A DNA stretch of 64,000 nucleotides from positions 186,001 through 250,000 of the forward strand of contig CAVTIS010000008.1 in the NCBI GenBank assembly GCA_963734845.1, written 5' to 3'. The notes below the pieces were generated by a model that saw nothing but the letters and a program-made list of their open reading frames with translations, ran no database searches and was not told the DNA's origin. This stretch comes from JAKAVN01 sp963734845 (lineage in GTDB: Bacteria > Desulfobacterota > Binatia > Binatales > Binataceae). Of the stretch, positions 37,303-45,989 are shown piece after piece. The position numbers and the translations under genes are program-made. Positions within the stretch are counted from its first letter, which is position 1, and every line of letters starts with the position of its first letter.

Positions 37303-38809
37303 AAAGTGCGCTGGACTTTATCGGTGCCCCGTCGGCCAGCGAGGAATAATCGTTGCCGATGGTAAATGAGGAATTGCCCGTCACCGAGATCGTATAGCCG
37401 ATCAGAATCGTGTAGCCAGAACCACCGGAGTTGCCCACATAGGTGATTGCGGTCGAGGGAAAGTAGACGATGCCGTCGAAAGTCGAGGACGAATTGCCCA
37501 CTATCGTGGCGCCAGCGGAGCCGGCGGCCACTGTCGGGTCCTGAAAGAAGAGGAAGCCTTCGAACGTGCCCGAGGTGGGAGCGCTAAGTGTTGCGGTCTC
37601 GTTGCCGGTCAAATTAATCGGCGCGTACGAGTATCCGGTAGCGCTCGTGTCGTAGAAGGTCACACCCGTGCCGTGCAACGTCGAGTTGCCCGTAACTGTC
37701 AGCCCGCCGCCCGCCAGGATATAGGTGCCGGGGCTGAAGGTTACCTGGGCGTTGCCGGTGATGTTGATCCCACCGAAATACTTGCCAGGCTGCAGGGTGA
37801 CGGCGCTATTGCCTATGATGTCGACGGCGCCGCAGAAGGTGTATGTCCCGGCATTGAAGGTCGTCGCGGTATTTCCATTCAGCGTGATGCTGTCGCCGCT
37901 ACCGCCGTTCTGGTACTGGCCGGGATTGAAAACCAGACTGCCGCCGTTCCCGTTGAAGTTCACGTGGTTCCCGTAGTTGCCAGCCGGGAAGGTGACAGAA
38001 GTAACGTTGCCGCTGACGCTAATTCCGCCGTTATAAACTCCGGTGGGGACCGTGAGAGTGCCGATATTGCCGCTATAGGATTTGCTTCCGGCAACCCCGC
38101 TTTGTTGGGTACATGTGCCGACGCTGGGCGCCGCGCTTTGGGCCCGTCCTGACAGTGGGTCTGGTAGCGCCGCCAGATTTGAAACGGGCTGCGGCGAAAT
38201 GGTGATGTTGCCAGATTTGGAAAAGCTGCTCCCGACAGTTCCGATGGATGTTGCCTTCAGCGTGATGTTGCCGGTTAGCGAAAGCCCGGACGAAGAAGTC
38301 GAGTCATCGATTACGCCGCAATGGGCCGTCACGCTTGAGTTGCCTGTCAGGGAAAAGGTGTTCGAGTGGGTTGGATCCAGCGCATATACGCAAGCCGGAC
38401 CCGCGACGGCGCCGCTCACGGCACGGGCGCCTACTTTCATCGATTTATAACCCAGCACGCGCATGAAATAAGTCGGTACGGTCTGCGTTATGTCTACCTC
38501 GACATAGGTGACACCGCTTGGATACGGAGACGGGAGCGTGGGCTCACCGACCGTCACCGCCACATTGTTCTGTGAGTCGGTGAACCCGTTGATTGTCGCG
38601 ACATCCGCGGCGGCCTTGGTGTAGTCCTGTCCGTCGCGCAGTGCCGTGGCGCCGGCAATCGCCGCACCATCGGCGGCCGTCTGCATGCGGCGTCGAACGG
38701 AATAGAGCAGTCCGAGATCAACCGACAAAGCGGCAAAGCCGAGCAGCACGACCATCGCTATGCTGGCGAGGAGCAAGATCTGTCCGGATTCATGGCGAAA
38801 GCGAATCAT
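37295..38809 (-). CDS. TadG-like protein with TGN-type repeat (beta-helix-like) domain
   Basis: A 504-residue protein. ATG 38809 has AGGGAGGA eight bases upstream. ESGQILLLASIAMVVLLGFA and SVDLGLLYSVRRRMQTAADG give the TadG-type anchor and Tad-N helix. The rest has no VWA domain. Instead it has about 15 turns with the repeating TGN or GN signature (FSLTGNSSVTAHC, LSLTGNITLKATS, INITGNAQVTFSPGTY, ISVTGNSSFTIGN) rich in Gly, Ser, Thr and Asn. This suggests a parallel beta-helix or solenoid, probably exposed outside the membrane. It heads the minus-strand pilus operon. Confidence 0.75.
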   Translation of the reverse strand: MIRFRHESGQILLLASIAMVVLLGFAALSVDLGLLYSVRRRMQTAADGAAIAGATALRDGQDYTKAAADVATINGFTDSQNNVAVTVGEPTLPSPYPSGVTYVEVDITQTVPTYFMRVLGYKSMKVGARAVSGAVAGPACVYALDPTHSNTFSLTGNSSVTAHCGVIDDSTSSSGLSLTGNITLKATSIGTVGSSFSKSGNITISPQPVSNLAALPDPLSGRAQSAAPSVGTCTQQSGVAGSKSYSGNIGTLTVPTGVYNGGISVSGNVTSVTFPAGNYGNHVNFNGNGGSLVFNPGQYQNGGSGDSITLNGNTATTFNAGTYTFCGAVDIIGNSAVTLQPGKYFGGINITGNAQVTFSPGTYILAGGGLTVTGNSTLHGTGVTFYDTSATGYSYAPINLTGNETATLSAPTSGTFEGFLFFQDPTVAAGSAGATIVGNSSSTFDGIVYFPSTAITYVGNSGGSGYTILIGYTISVTGNSSFTIGNDYSSLADGAPIKSSALYE

Positions 38810-38892
38810 TCTTCTGTCCTCCCTGAGTGCCATTGGTTAGCCGCATCGAACGCACCGCCTGGCATCTGGATCGCACGGTTGGCATCGGGTGC

Positions 38893-39336
38893 TCAGGGCA
38901 CGTCGCTGCCGACTTCGAGGCTTTTGGTCGTGAGCGAAGGGTCGGAAACGCGCTCCGCGACTGGGGTTCGATAAAGCTTGGAGAATCGCTCCAGAAGTTT
39001 CTCGAAATCAACGAAAGGTTTCGAGATAAAGGCCATTGCACCAGCCCCCAAGAACTTGTCCCGATCGTCTATCGAGTTGCTCCCGCTGACGATCAAGACC
39101 GCGGTGTTAGGCGCGGTCTGACGTATTTGCTTGAGAAGGGAGAACGCATCCAGGCCCTTCCCACTTGGCATCACAATATCCAGCATCACCAGTTGCGGCC
39201 TGAAGCATTGAAACTGTTCCCATCCCTCGGAAGCATTAGAAGCCTCTATAACCTGCCATCCGGCACGCTCCAGACGTGCCCGCAAAATCTTCCTCACGAT
39301 AGAAGAGTCTTCGACTGTTAGTGCTTGCAGTCTCAT
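38893..39336 (-). CDS. single-domain response regulator (CheY-like)
   Basis: A 147-residue receiver domain: acidic pocket LTVEDSSIVRK, phosphoacceptor LVMLDIVMPSGKG, Thr/Ser position in VLIVSGSNS and Lys in FISKPFVDFEKLLE. No output domain follows. ATG 39336 is preferred to 39363. It lies 83 bases upstream of, and co-directional with, the TadG-like operon. It may thus modulate pilus-gene expression or motility through a partner kinase elsewhere. Confidence 0.85.
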   Translation of the reverse strand: MRLQALTVEDSSIVRKILRARLERAGWQVIEASNASEGWEQFQCFRPQLVMLDIVMPSGKGLDAFSLLKQIRQTAPNTAVLIVSGSNSIDDRDKFLGAGAMAFISKPFVDFEKLLERFSKLYRTPVAERVSDPSLTTKSLEVGSDVP

Positions 39337-39589
39337 TATCCGCCCCCGAGCATTGACGAGCAATAATTACGCCTACCCCCGGCACGAGGAGTCAATCCCT
39401 GCCTACCCTATGCTTTCTCTATCTAAAACACAAACTCTTCATTATAGAGCCATACAATTATCCCTTCGAAGAGTCTGATATCTTATCTGGTCTCGTGCAA
39501 TATTGCCTCAGCTATTGTTGCGCCAGCGCCTCGGCGTGCCGCAGCGTATCCGAATCTTCGGGCTGGGGTCGTCGGCGACGCATCGCGCC

Positions 39590-39830
39590 TCAGCGATCGA
39601 CCTTACGCTCTCGGTCGTAGCAGGCCGTCAGCGATATTCGATTTTTGGAGGTTCGATCCTCGGATATCCTTTCGTTCGGGCTGGCCCAGCCGGCACGATT
39701 GGCCCAACGTGAACACGAACAAATGAATTTTCTCGGCTGCGCCCCAATACAGGCCCACAGCTGACCGTAATCGACCTGGGACTGCTTGTTTAGCCAGTTA
39801 TTGAAGCGCAGCGTCGCCAATCCGAAGATT
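39590..39830 (-). pseudogene. IS21-type IstA remnant
   Basis: The minus strand reads RFNNWLNKQSQVDYGQLWAC, then IGAQPRK. After a one-base shift it continues KIHLFVFTLGQS. This is the start of the IstA catalytic core (Q-x-D-Y/W-G motif). Neither IstB nor the rest of IstA is present. Confidence 0.65.
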
Positions 39831-40202
39831 TCCATTGTTCGCGCTGCGGCCGCAGCAACGCAACTTCGATGCTTGAGAAAGAAGCGTTTGGGGCATCCCG
39901 GTGTGCACTTGTTTCGACATGAGACAAGTGAAGTGGAATCGATAGCCTCGCGCGACCCGCAATCCGCATTTGCGAACCGCATGTGGTCGCATTGCCAAAT
40001 AAAAGAACAGACTAGCAACAGGGGGTTGCGTAATTACAACATGGCGATAGTCAAAACTGCTTGAAAAAGCGCAAGATTGTGGGTGGCACAATAGATGCTT
40101 TACCATGCTATCCGGCTACTTGGGAGTGTCTAGGGTGAAATTGCGCGAACGAATAATAGAACGGCCAGAATTGGCAGTCATCAAACCGGGCGTCCAACAC
40201 TT

Positions 40203-40350
40203 TCACCATCGGTTGCTCGGTCGCGCGGCTCCGACTTGGACGAGGAGGGGTTGGACCCTGCAGCTGCTTCGCGAACGGTTGCTCAATCGCGCGCAGATTG
40301 GTCCGACGCTCCAACTGCTTCGCGAACGGTTGCTCGGTCGTGCACTTTCA
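40203..40350 (+). repeat. short imperfect repeats in a 105-codon open frame
   Basis: CTGCTTCGCGAACGGTTGCTC recurs with 51-bp spacing (about 40264 and 40315), and a diverged unit precedes it near 40208. In the plus frame 40105-40422 this reads LQLLRERLLNRAQIGP and LQLLRERLLGRAL. Whether that frame is a real protein is doubtful; its N-terminus resembles nothing I know. Apart from the IstA remnant, this repeat and the Flp fragment I see no gene between 39337 and 40524. Confidence 0.5.
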
Positions 40351-40524
40351 ACCGGATATGAGCGAGACGATGATAGTCCCGCCGGAGCGCAAGGTGAAAA
40401 AACGCAAAATGAAGTTCCGTGAAATGATGCGCCCAAATCAACTAGCGCGTTCCGATCACAGACCGCCATAAGTTAACAGCGGCTATGTTCTTTCGCGCGC
40501 GTGAATCAGTGGTCCGTGAGACCC

Positions 40525-40629
40525 ATGGCCAGACGGGCGGTCGTGGTTAATGGCACCTACCGTGCACTCGGCAGCAATATCGGTTCGCTCGCCGATGGCG
40601 TCGTCGATTCCGCTCTGACCAATGCGTAA
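40525..40629 (+). pseudogene. Flp pilin C-terminal fragment
   Basis: Thirty-four codons ending at TAA 40627-40629 read VVVNGTYRALGSNIGSLADG then VVDSALTNA. That is the C-terminal half of Flp-type pilins (compare IGNGVVVLGNGLNSELTSA in the intact gene at 40834). The hydrophobic N-terminal helix is missing. Confidence 0.55.
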
Positions 40630-40664
40630 GGTCGATGATTGCAGATTTGAGGTGAGCCCGGTCT

Positions 40665-40698
40665 GAAAGCCCTCAGCCCTCTGTTTTTAAGGGCTTTC
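40665..40698 (+). terminator. hairpin after the Flp fragment
   Basis: GAAAGCCCT (40665-40673) pairs with AGGGCTTTC (40690-40698). The T-run lies inside the loop and the tail is only moderately T-rich. It is placed 36 bases after the Flp fragment, as expected for the terminator of a former pilin gene. Confidence 0.5.
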
Positions 40699-40833
40699 TA
40701 CCTTACCTTTGCCGAGAGGTCTTTTAATATTCTATCTTCGGCATCGCACGGCCTTCTCAATTACCGCGAGCAATCATTATCATTCAAGGCATCGTGATTT
40801 GACCTCCGTAGACGCGACGCTGCTAAATCAATA

Positions 40834-41049
40834 ATGCTCAAGACGAGATGGATTACGGCAAGTCGTGTGAATGACCTTTTGCTGAAGTGCTATGTCAGGT
40901 TGCGCGAGGGGGAACGCGGTCAGACATTAGCCGAATATGCGCTTATCTTTGCGGCACTCAGCATTGCGGCGTTCGCGGCATACCAGTCCATCGGGAACGG
41001 TGTTGTCGTTCTGGGCAATGGCCTCAACAGCGAACTGACGAGCGCCTGA
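40834..41049 (+). CDS. Flp-type (type IVb) pilin 1
   Basis: A 71-residue precursor. The leader ends GERG, then QTLAEYALIFAALSIAAFAA: Glu at +5 and Tyr at +6 after the Gly cleavage site, the Flp signature. A short C-terminal tail ends NSELTSA. Flp pilins polymerise into Tad pili used for adhesion after TadV processing. No tadA, tadB/C, rcpA or tadV lies in the window. The leader (about 31 residues) is longer than in most Flp proteins, so the start could be an internal codon. Confidence 0.85.
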   Translation: MLKTRWITASRVNDLLLKCYVRLREGERGQTLAEYALIFAALSIAAFAAYQSIGNGVVVLGNGLNSELTSA

Positions 41050-41365
41050 ATGGAAAGCATCTGTGGCGTAGTGCTTCTTCCTCGCCGACTCTCACAGTCG
41101 CCTTAGCAACGATTCTCTTCCGCGCGTGCGAAGCGCTTCCCGACGATAATGTTATTGGTTGCCGCAGTTCGGCTCTTAACTGCGCGTCCATCCCGTCCCA
41201 ACTATCCCCAAACACCGCTGCACAGTCATGGTTAGAGGCGGTTGAATTAACTCTATATCGTCTACGCCCGGCGAATCAGCCATCGAAGGCTTCGTCTCTT
41301 GCATTACTCAACGTCTTTTACTAGCCAGACCAAGGGACTTGCATAGTCTCGAGGTGGAATGCGTT
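41050..41365. other. intergenic, no gene seen
   Basis: About 300 bases between the Flp pilin and the cytochrome gene. No clear terminator or promoter could be assigned. Confidence 0.35.
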
Positions 41366-42808
41366 ATGCGTCTCTTTCAAGTTGTCAGTTGCTATACGAT
41401 TTTGTGCCTTGGGTTGTCTGTCGGAAGCGCATGGGCTCAATCGGGTCCGCCTCAGCTCACCGGAGTTTTTCCGCCGGTAATCCCGCGAGTTCTGCCAAGC
41501 TTCGATCCAACCGGTATGGTGGAAACCTACAATCTTGACGCGCCCACCGTCACGGCGAACCATCCGTTCTTTGAGAGTCTGGGGACGAACGGCCGGGCGT
41601 GCGCGACCTGCCATGAACCCCGGAGCGCATGGGGGGTCAGCGTGGCTTCAATTCAGCAACGATTCGCGCGAAGCCGCGGCACCGACCCGATTTTCCGTCC
41701 GAACGATGGCGCGACTTGTCCAAATGACGACGTCAGCACGCTGGCGGCGAAGCGCAAAGCATACAACCTCCTGCTAACCAAAGGACTGATCCGAATCTTC
41801 CTGCCGTTGCCCGCGAGCAGGGATTTCAATATCACCGCAATCAGCGATCCTTATCGTTGCACCACGTTGAATTCCAACCCGCCGGTGGTCTCGGTCTATA
41901 GGCGCCCGTTGCCGGCCACAGATATGGATTTCCTGCTCAATTGCCCGGCGAGTAATCCTGGATGTGCGCCGCTGGCGATCATGTGGGATGGAAGGGAGCC
42001 GTCGTTGCAGAGTCAGGTAACCGACGCGACGCTGGGCCACGCGCAAGCGAGTGCTCCTCCCACTGACGCCGAGCTGGCAGCAATCGTGGCCTTTGAAACC
42101 AACATCTTCGACGCGCAAGTCGTCGATTTTCAGGCGGGTTATCTGGCTGCGTTGGGGGCCATGGGTGGACCGGCGGCGCTGGCACAGCAGGAATTCTACC
42201 AAGGAATCAACGATTCGCTGTCGGCGGGATTCAATCCGATAATTTTCACCGATTACGCTGCCTGGGAGGACCTGCTGTCATCCGGCAAACTCAACCGCGG
42301 ACAGGCGTCGGTCGCGCGGGGCGAAATGTTGTTCAACACCAAGACATTCACGATCAACGGCGTGAACGGGCTCAACTTGTTTGCGAGCGATCCGCTCGGC
42401 ACGGCCCCGATCGTCGGGACCTGCGGTACCTGCCATGATTCGCCCAACGTCGGGCATCATTCAAAGAAGCTCGCGCTCGATATTGGAGTACCCGACGCGA
42501 GTCCGCCGGCAATCGACATTTCCGGTTTGCCGCTCTTCACCGTCACCTGTACCGCTGCCAGTCCGCTGGGCGCCGGATATAGGTTTATCGTCACCGATTT
42601 GGGCAAAGCGACTATCAGCGGCAAGTGCCAGGATGTTGGAAAGGTGAAGGGCCCCATTCTGCGCGGATTGGCGGCGCGGGCGCCGTACTTCCAGAACGGC
42701 TCCGCCGCTACAATATTGGATGTCGTGAACTTCTACGACCGGCGCTTTGCGATCGGCTTCACTGATCAGGAGAAGGCGGACCTGATAGCGTTTCTGCAGA
42801 CGCTCTGA
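41366..42808 (+). CDS. secreted diheme cytochrome c peroxidase-like protein
   Basis: A 480-residue protein from ATG 41366 with a signal peptide ending SAWAQ near residue 25. Two heme c sites are visible: RACATCHEPRSAWG near residue 70 and GTCGTCHDSPNVGHHSKK near residue 350. LAARAPYFQNGSAATILDVV near the end is typical of the CcpA/MauG superfamily (the APYFHNG-type motif, here with Gln). The 150 residues between the hemes contain Cys pairs not usual for CcpA. It likely acts in the periplasm as a peroxidase or electron-transfer oxidase. Substrate is unknown; neighbours give no hint. Confidence 0.85.
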   Translation: MRLFQVVSCYTILCLGLSVGSAWAQSGPPQLTGVFPPVIPRVLPSFDPTGMVETYNLDAPTVTANHPFFESLGTNGRACATCHEPRSAWGVSVASIQQRFARSRGTDPIFRPNDGATCPNDDVSTLAAKRKAYNLLLTKGLIRIFLPLPASRDFNITAISDPYRCTTLNSNPPVVSVYRRPLPATDMDFLLNCPASNPGCAPLAIMWDGREPSLQSQVTDATLGHAQASAPPTDAELAAIVAFETNIFDAQVVDFQAGYLAALGAMGGPAALAQQEFYQGINDSLSAGFNPIIFTDYAAWEDLLSSGKLNRGQASVARGEMLFNTKTFTINGVNGLNLFASDPLGTAPIVGTCGTCHDSPNVGHHSKKLALDIGVPDASPPAIDISGLPLFTVTCTAASPLGAGYRFIVTDLGKATISGKCQDVGKVKGPILRGLAARAPYFQNGSAATILDVVNFYDRRFAIGFTDQEKADLIAFLQTL

Positions 42809-43538
42809 ACCAGGCGGGATGCATCGCTGTCATCAATCTGATTTGCCCTTACGCTTTAAATTCTGGGAGTGTCAGTGGAGTAAAATATTCGAATGCCCCA
42901 GACACCAACTGGCTCCTTTCGCTTGACGACGCCAGGCGCCGGATGGGCTTCGTTCCACCCAGCATCTTTGCTCAGCGGGCCGCACGGAATGGCGGCCCAT
43001 GAACCCGGATTACCCACTCGCAGACTGAGTCAGTTATTGGGGGACCCTCAATCTCCGACACGGCCCTCAGGCCTTCTTTTTAGACTCCATGACAGCTTCA
43101 CGCAAACGATTCGCTTGCACTAAACGTTTGGTTCTCAGAGATTCCCGAGATTACGATTGCCCATTTCCTTATATGAGGACACACCCTTCAAAGGCGAGCA
43201 ATGAGCGAGTTCTTGATGATGGCCTGCGTCGCCCTTTAGCATCCTGTCTGTTACGATCCAGGTGGCCGTGCTCGCGCGGGAAAGTCTCGGCGCTGGGCCA
43301 GTTGAACTTTCAGTTACTCGCTGGGCCCTCGACCTAGGTAATGACAGAAGGTAATCACAGAGGTTGCCCCTATCGTAGTTTCCGAAAGCAGAGACGGCCG
43401 GAAGATCAAGCGGACCTATCGTTCACCTAAGCTCAATCATGCTCGGACTTGAGAACATCCAGGATTGCTACGGCCTATGACTTCAATCATACAAAAAACG
43501 ACCGTTTGCACCAATAACTCTCGGATTGCGCATTCTTG
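42809..43538. other. no gene seen
   Basis: About 730 bases. I looked for a lasso-peptide precursor before the B2-like gene and found no convincing one. The 76-codon frame at 42893-43123 has no recognisable leader. Confidence 0.35.
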
Positions 43539-43997
43539 ATGTGGAAGCATCTTGTCAAGTTTCTCCGCCTTTCCAACGCCGACCGATGGCTGGTGATACG
43601 TGCCTTCCTGGCGCTGGCGATCACCCGAATGGCGCTTGCGATTGTTAGATTCGCACACAAAAGCAACCCGCTTGACGCGGTTCGAAGTGTGATCGCTCTT
43701 AGCGAACGGCTCCTGCCTGTGCCAAAGGCGCACGCGCCTGCTGAGCATATTGCTTGGGCTGTGAAGGCAGTTAGTGAAAGTGTGCCGGGTTTCGGAAACT
43801 GCCTAGTGCGGGCCATTGCGCTAGAGGCACTCCTAAAGGCGGCGCTGCTGGACTGCGAACTGCGGATAGGTGTCGCTAAGACGGCGTCAGGCGAGTTCTT
43901 GGCCCATGCATGGATCGAAAAGGAGGGCAGAGTGCTCGTCGGCGAGTTCAAGCCTGGCTCTTTTCAGCCACTTGGCGCGCCTGGCCGCACCTTGTGA
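43539..43997 (+). CDS. lasso peptide biosynthesis B2-like (transglutaminase-fold) protein
   Basis: A 152-residue protein. The N-terminal half is helical (HLVKFLRLSNADRWLVIRAF). The C-terminal half has the catalytic Cys of B2/McjB proteins in GFGNCLVRAIALEALLKAAL, and the His in RIGVAKTASGEFLAHAWIEK, followed by GRVLVGEF where many members have an Ile-Gly-Gly-like end. These peptidases remove the leader of lasso-peptide precursors together with a PqqD-like B1 protein. No B1, cyclase (asparagine synthetase-like) or precursor is visible here. It may be an orphan, a relic, or a member of the wider B2-like family with another substrate. Confidence 0.75.
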   Translation: MWKHLVKFLRLSNADRWLVIRAFLALAITRMALAIVRFAHKSNPLDAVRSVIALSERLLPVPKAHAPAEHIAWAVKAVSESVPGFGNCLVRAIALEALLKAALLDCELRIGVAKTASGEFLAHAWIEKEGRVLVGEFKPGSFQPLGAPGRTL

Positions 43998-44852
43998 ACC
44001 CGCCCGCTCGGCCCTACGGCTAATGGTAGCCGAATTGTCGAACTACCGGCCGTCGCGAGGTAACTCATGGATGTACAAATCCAAAAGCGTGGGAGGATGC
44101 GTGAATCCGTTTCGCAGGAGGCATGGCGAGGCAAGGGAGTAGTGTTCAGCCAGTCTGCCCTTGGTCAGGCCGGTTTGTGAATCTATGATCCTGTCCGGAT
44201 GGGTGATGGTGAGACCCTGAAAAACTGGAGGAGCATTTTGGACGCCTCCTTTTTAATTATAGCTAGAGTCTGGGCTTTGCCAGCCGGGACGAATTTTCTA
44301 CCGATTCGGGCACCCCGCGTTTCGCATTTCCAGCGCTCTTGTCTTCGCGCAATCCCTAATGATGGATGGCGAATGTGACCATCGTCGGTCCATTCAACCC
44401 TCACAAAGCAGCGACGGCTTCACCCAATGGATATAGCGCAGTTCAGATCTCGGAACGCCTGACGCACTCGGGAACTTCAGTCCAGGGCCCGGCGCGACCC
44501 GGACGGCGCTCCTGGTACTGCTCGACCAAGCCGTACCCATTATTTGATCATGGGGCGGCCGACATCAGGGCGAGTTTCATAACAGGATTGTGAAGCTTGC
44601 GCTTCGGGGTGGACGGAAAGGCCGGCGCGATGGTACGTGTCGACGTCGAGCGCGTCCTCTACAGCGCGTTCGGCACTTACCTCCAAGGTCCGTTGGCTCA
44701 TCCGCCCTCGGATCTCTTCTGCTTTATAAGCAGATGCCTAGCCCTTCCAGCCGGCGAGCAATGCGGTAGCTGGTCATACGGGCCCGGGGAGTACCTGGGG
44801 GCCTCGCGGCGTGGCTCATATCGGCTCTGGCGGGCGACTTCTCAGCCATGCG
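43998..44852. other. no gene seen
   Basis: About 850 bases with scattered short frames but no supported gene. It contains the terminator-like hairpin at 44227-44254. Confidence 0.35.
44227..44254 (+). terminator. rho-independent terminator-like hairpin
   Basis: GGAGG (44227-44231) pairs with CCTCC (44245-44249), with extra possible pairs inside, followed at once by TTTTT AATTA. No intact plus-strand gene ends just before it; the nearest is the B2-like gene ending 230 bases upstream. Confidence 0.5.
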
Positions 44853-45068
44853 CTATCGATGGCGCCGAACGCGACCGCACGCATCGGCCAGAGTGGAACC
44901 GATGCCTTTGGCGAGCGGGACAATGTCGTTGCCCATCGTCGCGTAGACTCCATAGGCGACGACCGCGATTGACGCAAAGATGAGCGAGTACTCGGTCAGC
45001 GACTGGCCTCGTATGGTGCGAATCGCTAATTCACGAGCGCGAATGTGCATCTTTGTGGCCGTGTCCAT
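44853..45068 (-). CDS. Flp-type (type IVb) pilin 2
   Basis: A precursor of about 71 residues; ATG 45068 or GTG 45077 may be the start. The processing site is IRG-QSLTEYSLIFASIAVVAY, with Glu at +5 and Tyr at +6, then VYATMGNDIVPLAKGIGSTL. It is a paralogue of the pilin at 40834 but on the opposite strand and in isolation at the right end of element 1. Its upstream region (45069-45130) is AT-rich and could hold its promoter. Confidence 0.83.
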   Translation of the reverse strand: MDTATKMHIRARELAIRTIRGQSLTEYSLIFASIAVVAYGVYATMGNDIVPLAKGIGSTLADACGRVRRHR

Positions 45069-45589
45069 CTCTCTCACTTAATTAAAGGTATACACTTTGC
45101 TATGTTCTTGTCTAGAAAGTTGCAGAAAAGTGTTCTGACGCTTAACAATATTAGATCCACTATACCCGCTCGCGTTTGTATTAGCGCATCCTTCGCCGAA
45201 ACCCGCTATTGCGCTCGTAGCAATGCAATGGCGCGCTATTTTTCCCTGAGCCGCGGGTCGTCGCTGGCGACGCACTGCCGCATCCTTGAATGCAGACTGT
45301 GGCTGATCGGTTAGCGTCGGATCACGCCTTCCGCCAGATCTGGAAGAAGCGCCATAGATTACACTCTGGATCATCTTCGTATTCTCGTCGGAACATTCCC
45401 ATGCGCTATCGTAACGGCCAAAGAATCCATTGCTTCAGCGACGCGGTACGCGGATTTGTTTTCGACCAATTTAACGCCGGCATCATCAGATACCAGCCGA
45501 CCAAGGCCAGCGCGGCGGCGTGGTGGGTTTCATCGTCTCGGTTTTATCGCAGCGTCCTGCGATGTGCCTGATGCTATACGGTGACAGCG
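45069..45589. other. no gene seen
   Basis: The AT-rich part next to the Flp gene is a likely promoter. The rest shows no coding sequence I recognise. Confidence 0.3.
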
Positions 45590-45713
45590 TAACGATCGCT
45601 TGCTGACGCAGAACTAGGTTTTCAGCCTCGAGGCCCGCCCGTGACTTCAGTCGGGATCGTGCGACGAGCAGGAGCTTGGCCAAGAACGCGAACATCGCGC
45701 CTTCGGCTAGCAC
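45590..45713 (-). pseudogene. transposase N-terminal remnant (rve-type)
   Basis: The minus strand reads FLAKLLLVARSRLKSRAGLE then AENLVLRQQ. This is the characteristic start of a widespread integrase-core transposase (AENLxLRQQ motif). Nothing else of that gene follows before the att copy. Confidence 0.55.
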
Positions 45714-45932
45714 AAGCTATCGCACTCCGTCACCCGGTTTTCAGTAGCGACAACAGGCCAAACCGGCATTGACAAGCAAGTTTACGTCGCGACCAATAAT
45801 GCGACTCGCAAGTTGAGGCGCTCTGTATACGTTTCTGTGACCGGAATTCGCCCGAATAGGCCGATTCGAACGTCGGCGGAGACCCAAGAAGCCTAAGGTT
45901 TCCTTGGCGATTTTGGCTGATGAGGAGAGAGT

Positions 45933-45980
45933 GCCGGTTTTGAAGACCGGTGGGGCCACCGGGCCCCTTCCTCCTCCAAG
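45933..45980. repeat. attachment site copy 2 (48-bp direct repeat)
   Basis: Identical to 11132-11179. It contains the tRNA-Sec 5' half (acceptor 5' strand, D arm, anticodon arm) but no variable or T arm follows, so it is not a second tRNA gene. It marks the junction of element 1 with element 2, whose integrase stops at 45990. Confidence 0.92.
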
Positions 45981-45989
45981 TCTTATTTA

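Larger units (their letters stand above)
11180..45932. mobile_element. integrative (probably mobilizable) element 1, about 34.8 kb
   Basis: Bounded by the two 48-bp direct repeats, with a tyrosine integrase against the left one. It carries a HTH/excisionase-type gene, MobF relaxase, coupling protein, ribbon-helix-helix protein, TrbC-like pilin and ImmA/ImmR-like control genes in the first 9 kb. A cargo of secreted and pilus-type genes littered with transposase remnants fills the rest. No VirB4/TrbE ATPase or other mating-pore gene is present, so self-transfer is unlikely; mobilization through a helper is possible. Confidence 0.85.

Noticed and set aside
42893..43123. Lasso-peptide precursor for the B2-like protein
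   Set aside because: No leader motif and no plausible core (N-terminal Gly with Asp/Glu at 7-9) that stands out.
45933..45980. A second tRNA-Sec gene at the right att copy
   Set aside because: Only the 5' half (through the anticodon arm) is present; no variable arm, T arm or CCA end follows.
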